A stretch of 64,000 nt of DNA, taken from assembly GCA_942493135.1 (NCBI GenBank), contig OW818684.1, positions 3,596,001 through 3,660,000 of the forward strand. Reading direction: 5' to 3'. The position numbers were made by a program, and so were the translations under genes. Of this stretch, positions 53,198-64,000 are shown piece after piece; position 1 is the stretch's first letter, and each line of letters starts with the position of its first letter. The stretch is from Planctellipticum sp942493135 (GTDB lineage Bacteria; Planctomycetota; Planctomycetia; Planctomycetales; Planctomycetaceae). The notes beneath the pieces were generated by a model. The model was not told where the DNA came from, did not search any database, and saw only the letters and a program-made list of their open reading frames with translations.

Positions 53198-55966
53198 TCA
53201 GCCGGTCGTTCGCAAGCCCGAGGCGACCCCCTGAATCGTCAGCCGGACGAGGTGCCGCAGGCGATCGACGGACGCGTCGTCACCCGCATCCGCAGCCGTC
53301 CGCAGCCGTCGAATCAGTTCAATCTGAATCAGATTCAGCGGATCGACGAAGGGATTCCGCTCCTGGATGGACTGCTGCAGCCACGGCGTTCCCGCCAACA
53401 GGGAGGGCTGGCCGGCGATCATCAGGACGGAGGCCCGGCTTTGCTCAAACTCGCCGGCGATCATCGACCACAACCGTTTGCCGATCTCCGGATCTTCGAC
53501 CAGTTCGGCATAGCGTTGCCCGATGGCGATGTCGGCCTTCGAAAGCGCCAGCGTCGCGTTGTCGATAATCGCCTGGAACATCGGCCATCGCTCGTACATC
53601 TGCTGAAATTCGGACCAGTCGCCATTCCGTTCCTGGACGGCTTCCACGAGAGCGGTTCCCAAGCCGAACCAGGCGGGAAGGAAGTGCCGGTTCTGCGTCC
53701 AGGCGAACGTCCACGGAATCGCCCGCAGGTCAGACAGCGACTTGCGCTCGCGACGGCGCGACGGTCGCGAGCCGATCGGCATCCGTTCGATTTCCGAGAT
53801 CGGCGTTCCCTGATCGAAGTACGCCAGGAAGCCTGGCTCTTCCACCAGTTCGCGATAGCGCAGGTATGACCTTTGGGCGAGACGTTCGAGCTGCCCGGTC
53901 CACTCGGGGGGCGGGGTCTCAGCAGGTTTTCCGCTGACCAGCAGCGTTGCCCACGTCACCTGTTCCAGGTGCCGGAAAGCGATGTTGGCGTCATCGTACC
54001 GTTCGGCGAGGACCTCGCCCTGTTCGGTCATCCGCAGACTCCCGTTCACCGAGTCGGGAGGGAGCGAGAGGATCGCCCGCGCGGCGGGGCCGCCGCCCCG
54101 ACCCAGTGAGCCGCCGCGACCGTGGAACACGACCAGGCGGATGCCGTGTTTGAGGGCGACTTCGGCAAGCTTTTCCTGGGCCCGGTACAAGCCGGCGCTC
54201 GCCGCAAGGTAGCCGCCGTCCTTCGTGCTGTCGGAATACCCGACCATGACGACCTGCGACGGTTCGGCTTCGCCCGAGGATCGCAGGTACTCCACGTACT
54301 GCGGAATCGACAGCAGCTGGTCGAGGATGTCCGGTCCGCGACGGAGGTCGTCGATGGTTTCAAACAGCGGCACGATCGGCAGATAGGCGAGCGGCCGCTG
54401 CCCGTCGCCGGGGATCGCCTTCCAGGCCCATTGCCACAGAGCCAGGACCGCGAGCACATCGCTGGGGTGGTGCGTCATGCTGATCACGTGGCCGCCGAGC
54501 CGCTCGGCGCCCTGTGAACGGATCGTCCGGGCCAGCAGCTTGAACAGCGACAATGTCTCGCGGGCCATGTCGGAGAGCTTGTCCTGCAGGCCTTCGTTGC
54601 CGACGGCGAGTCCCTGCACGAGCAGCGACTGTCGCTCGGCTTCGCTGGTCGCCGCATAGTCGGGGCATTTGCCGCCGCACCGGAACATCTCGTTCAGGAC
54701 TTCGACGTGGACTCGCGAGTCCTGCCGGACGTCGAGCGCCGCGAAGTGCAGGCCGAACGTGATGATCTGATCGATCCAGTCGTCGATGTAGCGGTCGGCG
54801 ATCCGTTCGCCGCGATGCTGCACCAGACTCTTTCGAATCAGCACGACGTCCGACAGCAGTTCCTGGGCGCTGCGATAGGCGAAGCTCTCGCTGGAGGTCG
54901 CCCCGGTCGAGGCCAGCGTCGCCGAGAGGCGCGTTTCGATGACCTTGAGCCACCGGCGATAGACTTCGACCTCGGCGATCGACTCTGCCGCGGCCCGGAG
55001 TCCGGCGAAGCGCGAGAGCGTGGTCGTCATCGTCGTCTGGAACTCGGGAGAGACGGCGATCCGGCGGTCCGACATCACGAGCAGTTGCGAGATCCGGCGG
55101 CATTCCGCCAGATGGCGTTCGATCGCCGCCTTCCGCAGCACATCCAGCGTCCGGGCCGTCAGGTCCGCGGTGACGAAGGGATTTCCGTCCCGGTCGCCGC
55201 CGATCCACGATCCGAACTTCACAAAGGCCGGCTGGCTTTCCGGGTTTGCCGGGATTTCGCCGTACTGAACTTTCAGGGCGGCCCGCAGTTCACCACGCAG
55301 GCGCGGCGCGACTTCCCAGAGATTGTCGAAGAAGAAGAGCCCCCGTTCGACTTCCTGCATGACCGTCGGCGGCTGCGGACGCATCAAGTCGATCTGCCAC
55401 AGGAGCGCCAGTTCGCTCAGCATCCGCTCGCGCGCATTGGCCTGCTCCTGCGGAAGAAGTCCGACGCCGTGCGTCGCCGGCAGCTCCTCGCGCAACTGCT
55501 TGATGATCCGGCGGGTCGTTCGCCGCTTGGCTTCGGTCGGGTGAGCGGTGAAGACCAGATCGACGCACAATTTGTCGAGGAGCGTGTGGACTTGCGCGGC
55601 CGACATCCCGGCCTGCTTCAGCGACGCGACGGCGGCCGCGAGCGACTCCGGCCGCGGACGCGTTCCCGCAGTCAGTTCGCGTTCGCGCAGGACGCGGACA
55701 CGCTGCAGATCTTCGGACAGGTTCGCGAGGTCGAAGTAGATGCTCAGGGCCCGGACGGCGACGGCAATTTCTTCTTCGTTGAGCTGCTGAATCCGGCTGG
55801 CCAGCCGATCGTCGGCGCCCGGCAGTCCGACTCGCCGTTCTCGCGCCAGCTGTCGCAACTGAGCGATCAACCGAGAGGCCTCGTCCCCCGCCTGCTCGGT
55901 GACGATCTGTTCGAGCAGATGTTGCAGAGTTTCGACATCTTGTTTGAGGACAGGAGCTTGCGACAT
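53198..55966 (-). CDS. ppc: Phosphoenolpyruvate carboxylase
   Basis: 922 residues, normal length. The catalytic His lies in LVFTAHPTEAKRRT (His142), the glycine loop is FHGRGGSLGRGGGP, and the product-binding region is GYSDSTKDGGYLAAS. The C-terminus ends VASGLRTTG in place of the usual QNTG. The enzyme fixes bicarbonate onto PEP to make oxaloacetate, refilling the TCA cycle. The usual regulatory Asp/malate site could be present but was not checked residue by residue. Divergent from the SirB1 gene. Confidence 0.96.
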   Translation of the reverse strand: MSQAPVLKQDVETLQHLLEQIVTEQAGDEASRLIAQLRQLARERRVGLPGADDRLASRIQQLNEEEIAVAVRALSIYFDLANLSEDLQRVRVLRERELTAGTRPRPESLAAAVASLKQAGMSAAQVHTLLDKLCVDLVFTAHPTEAKRRTTRRIIKQLREELPATHGVGLLPQEQANARERMLSELALLWQIDLMRPQPPTVMQEVERGLFFFDNLWEVAPRLRGELRAALKVQYGEIPANPESQPAFVKFGSWIGGDRDGNPFVTADLTARTLDVLRKAAIERHLAECRRISQLLVMSDRRIAVSPEFQTTMTTTLSRFAGLRAAAESIAEVEVYRRWLKVIETRLSATLASTGATSSESFAYRSAQELLSDVVLIRKSLVQHRGERIADRYIDDWIDQIITFGLHFAALDVRQDSRVHVEVLNEMFRCGGKCPDYAATSEAERQSLLVQGLAVGNEGLQDKLSDMARETLSLFKLLARTIRSQGAERLGGHVISMTHHPSDVLAVLALWQWAWKAIPGDGQRPLAYLPIVPLFETIDDLRRGPDILDQLLSIPQYVEYLRSSGEAEPSQVVMVGYSDSTKDGGYLAASAGLYRAQEKLAEVALKHGIRLVVFHGRGGSLGRGGGPAARAILSLPPDSVNGSLRMTEQGEVLAERYDDANIAFRHLEQVTWATLLVSGKPAETPPPEWTGQLERLAQRSYLRYRELVEEPGFLAYFDQGTPISEIERMPIGSRPSRRRERKSLSDLRAIPWTFAWTQNRHFLPAWFGLGTALVEAVQERNGDWSEFQQMYERWPMFQAIIDNATLALSKADIAIGQRYAELVEDPEIGKRLWSMIAGEFEQSRASVLMIAGQPSLLAGTPWLQQSIQERNPFVDPLNLIQIELIRRLRTAADAGDDASVDRLRHLVRLTIQGVASGLRTTG

Positions 55967-56287
55967 TGTGACCGGTCTTCAATGGGCGTGGAACGAGATT
56001 GCGGAGGATCGCGGGCGCTTGGGTTTGCCAGCATCCTACCCTGCACGTTCGGGACCGGAAAACGCCGCCCAGATTTCCTGACGATTCCCCGGCGACCTGC
56101 AAGGTCGTGTCGCCATGTTTTCGAGCAGTATTGCCCGCATTGCGAGCCAGACAGCCGAAAAGCACCTTTCAATATCGCAAGTCGCACCTGCGCAGGAATC
56201 CCTCGGGGGGGCTGCCCAAGACTCCGCTCGACTCGACTTCCGTGCCAGACTAGAATTCACCTTCCTAACGAAACCCGGTGGATTGCA
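55967..56287. other. Divergent 321-bp intergenic region
   Basis: No gene. It separates ppc (-) from the SirB1-family gene (+). A candidate plus-strand promoter lies at 56228-56256. For ppc I see no good -35/-10 pair. No strong palindromes. Confidence 0.5.
56228..56256 (+). promoter_or_regulatory. Candidate promoter of the SirB1-family gene
   Basis: TCGACT (56228-56233, 4 of 6) and TAGAAT (56251-56256, 5 of 6) with a 17-bp spacer, about 30 bp before the ATG at 56288. Confidence 0.45.
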
Positions 56288-57127
56288 ATGTCGGTCGACG
56301 AAGAGTTCTCCCAGGATTCCGAGTTCGCGAAGCTGCTGTCCCGGCGGCGCGACGTCAACCTTGTCGTAGCCGCACTCGAAATCGCGCGCGACGCTCAGCC
56401 GCGACTCGATTTCGGTCATACGCTGGAATGGATTGCCCGGCGCGGTGACGAGCTCCGCGGTCCCGTCGCTAAAGCCCGCAATGAGCGTCACGCCCTGAAG
56501 GAGCTGGCCCGCTGCCTGTCCGGCATGCACGGCCTCCACGGCGATCGCAATGCTTTCGACGAGCCAGCAAGCAGTTACGTCAATCGCGTCATCGAAACGG
56601 GCGTCGGCATTCCGATCAGTCTCTCGGTCGTCTACATGGCTGTTGCCGATGCGGCTGGCATCGAGCTCTCGGGCGTCGCCACGCCCATGCACTTTCTGAC
56701 GCGGCACGATGCGGCAGAAGGCCCGCTATTCGTGGATGCATTTCATGCGGGACAGATTCTCAAGTACCACGACTGTGTGACCTGGCTCGAATCGATTTCG
56801 GGACTGGACGATTCTCAGGTGCTCCAGTCGCTCGAACCGGCGACTCCGCGGGACATCATCCTGCGGATGTTGAACAATCTGAAGGCGTTACATCTGAAGC
56901 ACGAGGACTGGCAGCAGGTCTGGCAAGTTCAGCGGCGACTGTCCGCCCTGATGCCAGGCTCGTATCACCAGCAGCGCGACCTGGCACTGGTTGCGATCAA
57001 GTCGAACCGGCCCGGAATCGCCGTTGATCTGCTGGAGGATTGCCTGAGTGTCTGCGAAGAGGAGGAAAAGAAACTCCTGCTGACGCACCTGCAGGCTGCC
57101 GAGCGGATGCTCGCCGGCTGGAACTGA
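56288..57127 (+). CDS. SirB1-family (transglutaminase-like) protein with TPR tail
   Basis: 279 residues from the ATG at 56288; the open frame extends 1.6 kb upstream only as an antisense shadow of ppc. The N-terminal SirB1 domain contains LHGDRNAFDEPASSYVNRV and GIPISLSVVYMAVADAAGIE, followed by GVATPMHFL with a His, all typical of the family. The Cys of true transglutaminases is absent at the usual position, so enzyme activity is uncertain. The tail (EDWQQVWQVQRRLSALMPGS) is TPR-like. Proteins of this family often sit beside translation or lipopolysaccharide genes; here it stands alone. Confidence 0.88.
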   Translation: MSVDEEFSQDSEFAKLLSRRRDVNLVVAALEIARDAQPRLDFGHTLEWIARRGDELRGPVAKARNERHALKELARCLSGMHGLHGDRNAFDEPASSYVNRVIETGVGIPISLSVVYMAVADAAGIELSGVATPMHFLTRHDAAEGPLFVDAFHAGQILKYHDCVTWLESISGLDDSQVLQSLEPATPRDIILRMLNNLKALHLKHEDWQQVWQVQRRLSALMPGSYHQQRDLALVAIKSNRPGIAVDLLEDCLSVCEEEEKKLLLTHLQAAERMLAGWN

Positions 57128-57333
57128 CGGGTTATTCACGTGCCGCCGGGATTGGGAATTCCCGAAGTCCGGACAAAAACGCCAATTCCGGGGATTCGCG
57201 CCAGCTGCGTTCAGGCGTATCCTGTTGTCCTCGGCAGACGAAGCCGTTGAAAGTTCATTCACGTCCGGTCCCGCTTTCCACTCATCGGCGCATCCCGTTC
57301 TCGAATCCGTTTCAGGAAGCTGCAGGCTCCATC

Positions 57334-58392
57334 ATGGGAGGCATTCCCTGGAGATGGCTCTTTGGTGCCGTCGTCGTGATCGGCGCGACCGCGGTCTGGA
57401 TTGCTCCGGAACCAGCGGCGGAGCGGATGGCGGCAGCGCCCACGCCGCAGCTCATCGAGTACCTGGCCGACGAGCGCGACAACGTCTGGCGGGCGGCCGC
57501 CGACGAAATTCTCAAGCGGGGCGCGCTGTCGGTTCCGGTCTGCACCGCGGCCATTCCCGCGGCACCCGTCGAACTACGCTTGCGCCTGTTCTATGTCCTG
57601 GAACAGGAACTTCTGTCCTCGGAGCCAAGAACCGCCGAACTGGCCGCCGAATCGCTTGAGGAGTTCCAGCGCGGAGACCGGCTGGACTTGTCGATGCCGG
57701 CGGATCGAATTCTGAACGAGAATGCGGCATTGCGAACAAGCCGGGCCCTCGTTCGAGTTCAAGAACTGGGCGGAATCTACCGGCAGCTTGAATCGGATCG
57801 GTCCTTCGAGTCCGCGGCCGCCGGGATGGTCCTGCTGGACGACCGCTGGCAAGGCGGTAATGTAGGACTCATGCACCTTCTTCGGCTTCGCGGGCTTTCG
57901 CAATTGCACATCGGACCGGGAGCCCACCTGACTTCGGCTGCGATTGCGGACCTGCTGCGTCGGCTTCCGCGAACGCATGTTGTTTACGAAGGGCAGGGGT
58001 GCCTGGGGATCGAGGGTGAAGTCAGTGAGTTTGGATTCCACGTCAAGGGGGTCGGTCAGGAAACGCCCGCGGCTCGTTGTGGAATTCGGCCAGGCGACGT
58101 CATTCTGGGGTGTGACGACTTCGCGATGTCTCCGTCCACACCCGTCGCACAGAGAGTCACTCGCTATGCGCCGGGACGCCTCATTCGATTGCACGTCCGT
58201 CGGGATCGCGCGCGTTTTACCGTGAATGTGGAACTGGGCGACGCGTTTGGAGTCGGCGCTTGCGCCTGTCTGGCAGACCTGGACGAAGCCGATGCCAGCG
58301 CCGGTGTCATGCCAGTCAAAGTCCGGATGAACGACGGTCTTGCTGGTCCGACGCTGGACTCTGGTCCGGAATCACCCGAGTCGCCCCGCTGA
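57334..58392 (+). CDS. Membrane-anchored PDZ-domain protein
   Basis: 352 residues from the ATG at 57334; the longer frame to 57040 overlaps the previous gene and is not used. A single membrane helix at 6-24 (WRWLFGAVVVIGATAVWIA) places the rest outside. The N-terminal soluble part has HEAT-like helices (LADERDNVWRAAADEILKRG). The C-terminal part has a PDZ-like module (EFGFHVKGVGQETPAARCGI, then RPGDVILGCDDF, ending GRLIRLHVRRD). A scaffold or substrate-binding role outside the membrane is inferred. It precedes manC by 93 bp. Confidence 0.75.
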   Translation: MGGIPWRWLFGAVVVIGATAVWIAPEPAAERMAAAPTPQLIEYLADERDNVWRAAADEILKRGALSVPVCTAAIPAAPVELRLRLFYVLEQELLSSEPRTAELAAESLEEFQRGDRLDLSMPADRILNENAALRTSRALVRVQELGGIYRQLESDRSFESAAAGMVLLDDRWQGGNVGLMHLLRLRGLSQLHIGPGAHLTSAAIADLLRRLPRTHVVYEGQGCLGIEGEVSEFGFHVKGVGQETPAARCGIRPGDVILGCDDFAMSPSTPVAQRVTRYAPGRLIRLHVRRDRARFTVNVELGDAFGVGACACLADLDEADASAGVMPVKVRMNDGLAGPTLDSGPESPESPR

Positions 58393-58485
58393 TTTTTTCC
58401 GTCGATTTTCCGCCGCACGTCGCAGCCCCGTTACAATTCGGAGGCATTGACGAATTCCGGTCCCCTGTGAAGATTCGATTCTCCC

Positions 58486-59562
58486 ATGTTGCATTCCGTG
58501 ATACTGGCCGGTGGTAGCGGCACTCGCTTCTGGCCGCAGAGCCGTCGCCAGTTGCCGAAGCAGTTTCTCCACCTCAGCGGCCCCGAGACGCTGATCCAGT
58601 CAACCTGGTCACGTTGCCGCCAGCTTGTCGCTCCAGACCAGTCCTGGGTGGTCACTGGCAGTTCGTTGGTTGCGGAAACCGCCCGCCAGCTTCCCGAGAT
58701 TCCGGGCGAACAGATTCTGGCCGAGCCCTGCCCGCGCAGTACTGCACCAGGCCTGGCGCTCGCCGCCATGCACCTGGTCCAGGTCGATCCAGACGCTGTG
58801 ATGCTGGTCCTGCCGGCCGACCAGGTTATCGAACCCGCCGAAGAGTTTGTCCTGGCCGTCCGACAGGCGGAACGGTTCATCAAGATTTCCCCGGAAGCGT
58901 TCGTGCTGTTCGGAGCCATCGCCGAGCGTCCGTCGACCCGCTATGGCTTCATTCAGCACGGCGACGAAGTCGCCACCGGCGGCGCCCGCACCTTTCGCGT
59001 GGCAGGTTTCCAGGAGAAACCGACGATGCTGGAGGCGGCCCGTTATGCCGCGACCGGCAACTACTCCTGGAACTGCGGAATCCTCGTCGCCCGGGCCGAC
59101 ACGCTGTTGCGGTCGCTGAGCCAACTGTCCCCCGATCTGCATCAGGGCATCACCGTACTGCGTGCCGCGTTCGGCGGACCCACCTGGGAACAGACGCTGC
59201 AGGAACAGTTCGCGGCGCTGCCGGCCCTTGCGATCGATCGGGTCCTGCTCGAGCGGGGCGAGAATGTCTACGTGCAGGAAGCGACGTTTTCGTGGGATGA
59301 TGTCGGCACCTGGCAGGCCCTCGCCAAACTCCTGCCACGCGGCAAAGACGGCAACTCCAGCGATGGCCCGGTCTGCGACGTCGAAACCGAAGGCTGCCTC
59401 ATCCGCACGACGCGGGGGCACCTGGTCGCCACCGTCGGCGTCAAAGACTTGATCATCATCCATACGCCAACCGCGACACTCATCGCCGACAAGCGGGATG
59501 AATCAGGACTGCGCAAGTTGATTTCCGAGCTCGATCGCAAGGGCTGGGGTGATTACTTATAG
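58486..59562 (+). CDS. manC: Mannose-1-phosphate guanylyltransferase
   Basis: 358 residues. The nucleotidyltransferase signature VILAGGSGTRFWPQSRRQLP (residues 5-24) is followed by KQFLHL, with the activating Lys, and GFQEKP around residue 175. The active-site FSWDDVGTWQAL is near 265. Length fits the guanylyltransferase-only form, without the isomerase domain. It makes GDP-mannose for polysaccharides and glycoproteins. Followed by lpxB 146 bp later; both serve envelope synthesis. Confidence 0.94.
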   Translation: MLHSVILAGGSGTRFWPQSRRQLPKQFLHLSGPETLIQSTWSRCRQLVAPDQSWVVTGSSLVAETARQLPEIPGEQILAEPCPRSTAPGLALAAMHLVQVDPDAVMLVLPADQVIEPAEEFVLAVRQAERFIKISPEAFVLFGAIAERPSTRYGFIQHGDEVATGGARTFRVAGFQEKPTMLEAARYAATGNYSWNCGILVARADTLLRSLSQLSPDLHQGITVLRAAFGGPTWEQTLQEQFAALPALAIDRVLLERGENVYVQEATFSWDDVGTWQALAKLLPRGKDGNSSDGPVCDVETEGCLIRTTRGHLVATVGVKDLIIIHTPTATLIADKRDESGLRKLISELDRKGWGDYL

Positions 59563-59708
59563 GGCACGTTAGACATTCGCGTTCCGTTCAACTCCACCTT
59601 GACGGGCCGGCGAAATTGTGAGATCGATTGTCATTGTGCAGCAGGAGCCTCAGGATGTGCTCCGAGAACTTCGGAGGATTCCGAGGCCACGGCACCACGG
59701 ATCGGTTC

Positions 59709-60878
59709 ATGCACATATTCTTCTCTGTCGGTGAGCCCAGCGGGGATCAGCACGCCGCCCACCTGATTCAGGATCTGCGCCGCCGCGCGCCCGGCCTCCG
59801 CGTCTCGGGTTTCGGCGGGCCACAGATGGAGTCGGCGGGCTGCAGCCTGCTCTTTCCGCTCACCACGCTGGCCGTGATGGGGGTGTTCCGTGTCATTCCC
59901 ATGATCTGGAAGTTCTACGGCCTGTATCGTCAGGCCCGCGAGTACCTGCAGCGCCACAAGCCCGACCTGGTTGTTCTGGTCGATTTCCCCGGTTTCAACT
60001 GGTGGATTGCGAGCGCCGCGAAGCAGGCGGGCATTCCCGTCGTCTACTACCTGCCGCCGCAGCTCTGGGCCTGGGCGCCTTGGAGAATCTGGCGGGTTCG
60101 CAAGTACGTGGATCTGGTCCTCTCGGGGCTGACGTTCGAAACCGACTGGTACGCCGAACGCAAGATCCCGGTTCTGTACGTCGGCCACCCGTTCTTCGAC
60201 GAAATCGCCGAGCACCGGCTGGACGAGGCGTTCTGCCGCGAATGGACCAACGCGAAGGCGCCGACCGTCGCTCTGCTGCCCGGATCTCGAACGCACGAGG
60301 TCTCCGGAAACTGGCCGGTGATCGTCGAAGTCGCCCGTCGGTTGCACCAGCGGCACCCTGAGGTGAACTTCCTGGTCGCCAATTACCGCGAAAAGCAGCG
60401 GATCGAGTGCACGGATTACCTCCAGAAGCACGCTCCAGAACTTCCCCTCACCTGTTTCGTCGGGAAAACGTCGGAAATCATCGAGCTGGCCGACTGCGCC
60501 CTGATGGTTTCCGGCTCCGTGAGCCTCGAAATGCTGGCCCGTCGGACGCCCGCGGCGGTCCTCTACCAGTGCAACTGGCCCACGTACATCCTCGGCCGGC
60601 TGCTGGTGACCTGCCGATATATGTCGCTCCCGAATCTGATTGCGCGCCGGCAGATCATGCCCGAGTACGTCTGCGTCGGCGATCCGGAACCGGTCGTCCG
60701 GCAGCTCGTGGTGGACCTGGAGACGTGGCTCAGTCAGCCGGCGGCGCTGGCACACGCCAGGACCGAGCTTGACGAGCTTCGAGAGCGAATCCACAGCACC
60801 GGAGCCACTGCCCGCGTCGCCGGACTCCTGCTGGAGCGTCTGCAGGCTGCGGTCGTGGTAGATCGCGTCGCGGCCTGA
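59709..60878 (+). CDS. lpxB: Lipid-A-disaccharide synthase
   Basis: 389 residues from the ATG at 59709. It begins HIFFSVGEPSGDQHAAHLIQ, the LpxB donor/acceptor start, and continues with VLVDFPGFNWWIASAAKQAG, YYLPPQLWAWAPWRIWRVRK and LLPGSRTHEV, all conserved in the family. The C-terminal ADCALMVSGSVSLEMLARRT and YMSLPNLIARRQIMPEYV hold the UDP-sugar site. It joins two acylated glucosamine units in lipid A synthesis, so the organism probably has an outer-membrane lipid A or related lipid. Confidence 0.96.
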   Translation: MHIFFSVGEPSGDQHAAHLIQDLRRRAPGLRVSGFGGPQMESAGCSLLFPLTTLAVMGVFRVIPMIWKFYGLYRQAREYLQRHKPDLVVLVDFPGFNWWIASAAKQAGIPVVYYLPPQLWAWAPWRIWRVRKYVDLVLSGLTFETDWYAERKIPVLYVGHPFFDEIAEHRLDEAFCREWTNAKAPTVALLPGSRTHEVSGNWPVIVEVARRLHQRHPEVNFLVANYREKQRIECTDYLQKHAPELPLTCFVGKTSEIIELADCALMVSGSVSLEMLARRTPAAVLYQCNWPTYILGRLLVTCRYMSLPNLIARRQIMPEYVCVGDPEPVVRQLVVDLETWLSQPAALAHARTELDELRERIHSTGATARVAGLLLERLQAAVVVDRVAA

Positions 60879-61209
60879 ACGGCCCATTTCCTCGGCCGTC
60901 AAACGCCTTGCTGTCCGTTGAGGGGCGCCGCGGCGATGCTTCGCGGTGACCCGGCCAACCTGACAATTTCGCGATTCAGCCCGATTGCTTGAATCTCTTC
61001 GCGGGATTGGTACGCTGCAGCAGTTTTGCGCGCACGCAACCCTGTTCGGGTGGGTCTCACCCCGGACAGCCCGCCGCCCGTAATTGACCGGCTGCCGTCT
61101 GCCCCAGACAGCATCCGGTCGCTGTTTAACCACCCGCTGCAGAAACCGACGCCAGCCGCAGTACCGGACCTGACCCGTCCCGGATCGCGGTCCGCCGGAG
61201 GAACCAACT
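60879..61209. promoter_or_regulatory. carB leader and intergenic region
   Basis: No gene in the 331 bp. A weak promoter (TTGAAT 60989-60994, 16 bp, TACGCT 61011-61016) would leave a ~190-nt leader. That leader can form a hairpin, CTGTTCGGG (61042-61050) with CCCGGACAG (61061-61069). CGGACC and GGTCCG lie either side just before the ribosome site GGAGGAA. It may control carB; folding was not run. Confidence 0.35.

Positions 61210-64000
<2,791 letters not shown>

Noticed and set aside
54707..56287. 5' extension of the SirB1-family frame over 1.6 kb
   Set aside because: That part is antisense to ppc; the family N-terminus begins at 56288 and a promoter lies just before it.

Overview
This 64 kb window looks like chromosomal DNA of a planctomycete (phylum Planctomycetota). 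Nothing in it looks like a phage, plasmid or genomic island. Evidence for this assignment: high G+C with strongly GC-biased third positions, which produces many long antisense shadow ORFs; a DUF1501 protein with a Tat-like signal near a DUF1549/DUF1553-type protein with haem-like CxxCH motifs; a YTV-like secreted repeat protein; a eukaryotic-type Ser/Thr kinase fused to a beta-helix; an FHA protein; and DevBCA, csrA, lpxB and MMPL genes. Attribution is to phylum only. Two genes run off the window without an in-frame stop: a TPR-repeat gene at the left edge and carB at the right edge.

Layout. 1-2587 (-): a zinc-ribbon protein translationally coupled (ATGA) to a long TPR protein with near-identical 102-bp tandem repeats. 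2760-6431 (+): a TetR regulator and a DevB/DevC/DevA-type export system in one tight operon. 6494-6644: a large imperfect inverted repeat and a very good terminator. 6672-9785: a YTV-like secreted protein, a BON protein and a HEAT-repeat protein. 10002-18114: a 1183-aa MscS-family channel, corA, rsmE, a second HEAT protein and two small unknowns. 18142-19589: tRNA-Glu, csrA with a long leader, a structured spacer and an HU-like protein. 19954-23337: FHA protein, rsmD, an epimerase and an enolase-superfamily enzyme. 23564-25080: a secreted unknown followed by a candidate structured small RNA with its own promoter and terminator. 25122-29728: HAD phosphatase, class III aminotransferase, Gfo/Idh oxidoreductase, a secreted unknown and a GNAT acetyltransferase.

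29911-35057: DUF1501 protein, a MazF-type toxin-antitoxin pair, a DUF1549/DUF1553 protein and an unknown. 35163-39880: a membrane Ser/Thr kinase with an external beta-helix and two glycosyltransferases. 39915-44840 (-): SDR, an orphan soluble histidine kinase, apgM and glutamine-dependent nadE. 45007-50397 (+): a parvulin PPIase, an MMPL/RND transporter, an ECF sigma factor, a probable anti-sigma protein and a PDZ protein, together an envelope export and stress set. 50433-50465: a third copy of the dispersed repeat. 50546-55966 (-): an M16 peptidase pair (one catalytic, one lacking the zinc motif) and PEP carboxylase. 56288-60878 (+): a SirB1-family protein, a membrane PDZ protein, manC and lpxB. 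61210-64000: carB.

Most of the window is housekeeping and envelope biology. The parts most worth a second look are the candidate small RNA at 24972-25080, the toxin-antitoxin pair between the DUF1501 and DUF1549/1553 genes, the kinase/beta-helix fusion beside two glycosyltransferases, the csrA leader and the structured spacer beside it, and the dispersed palindromic repeat. All starts, promoters and RNA structures were read by eye. No homology search, folding or alignment was run.
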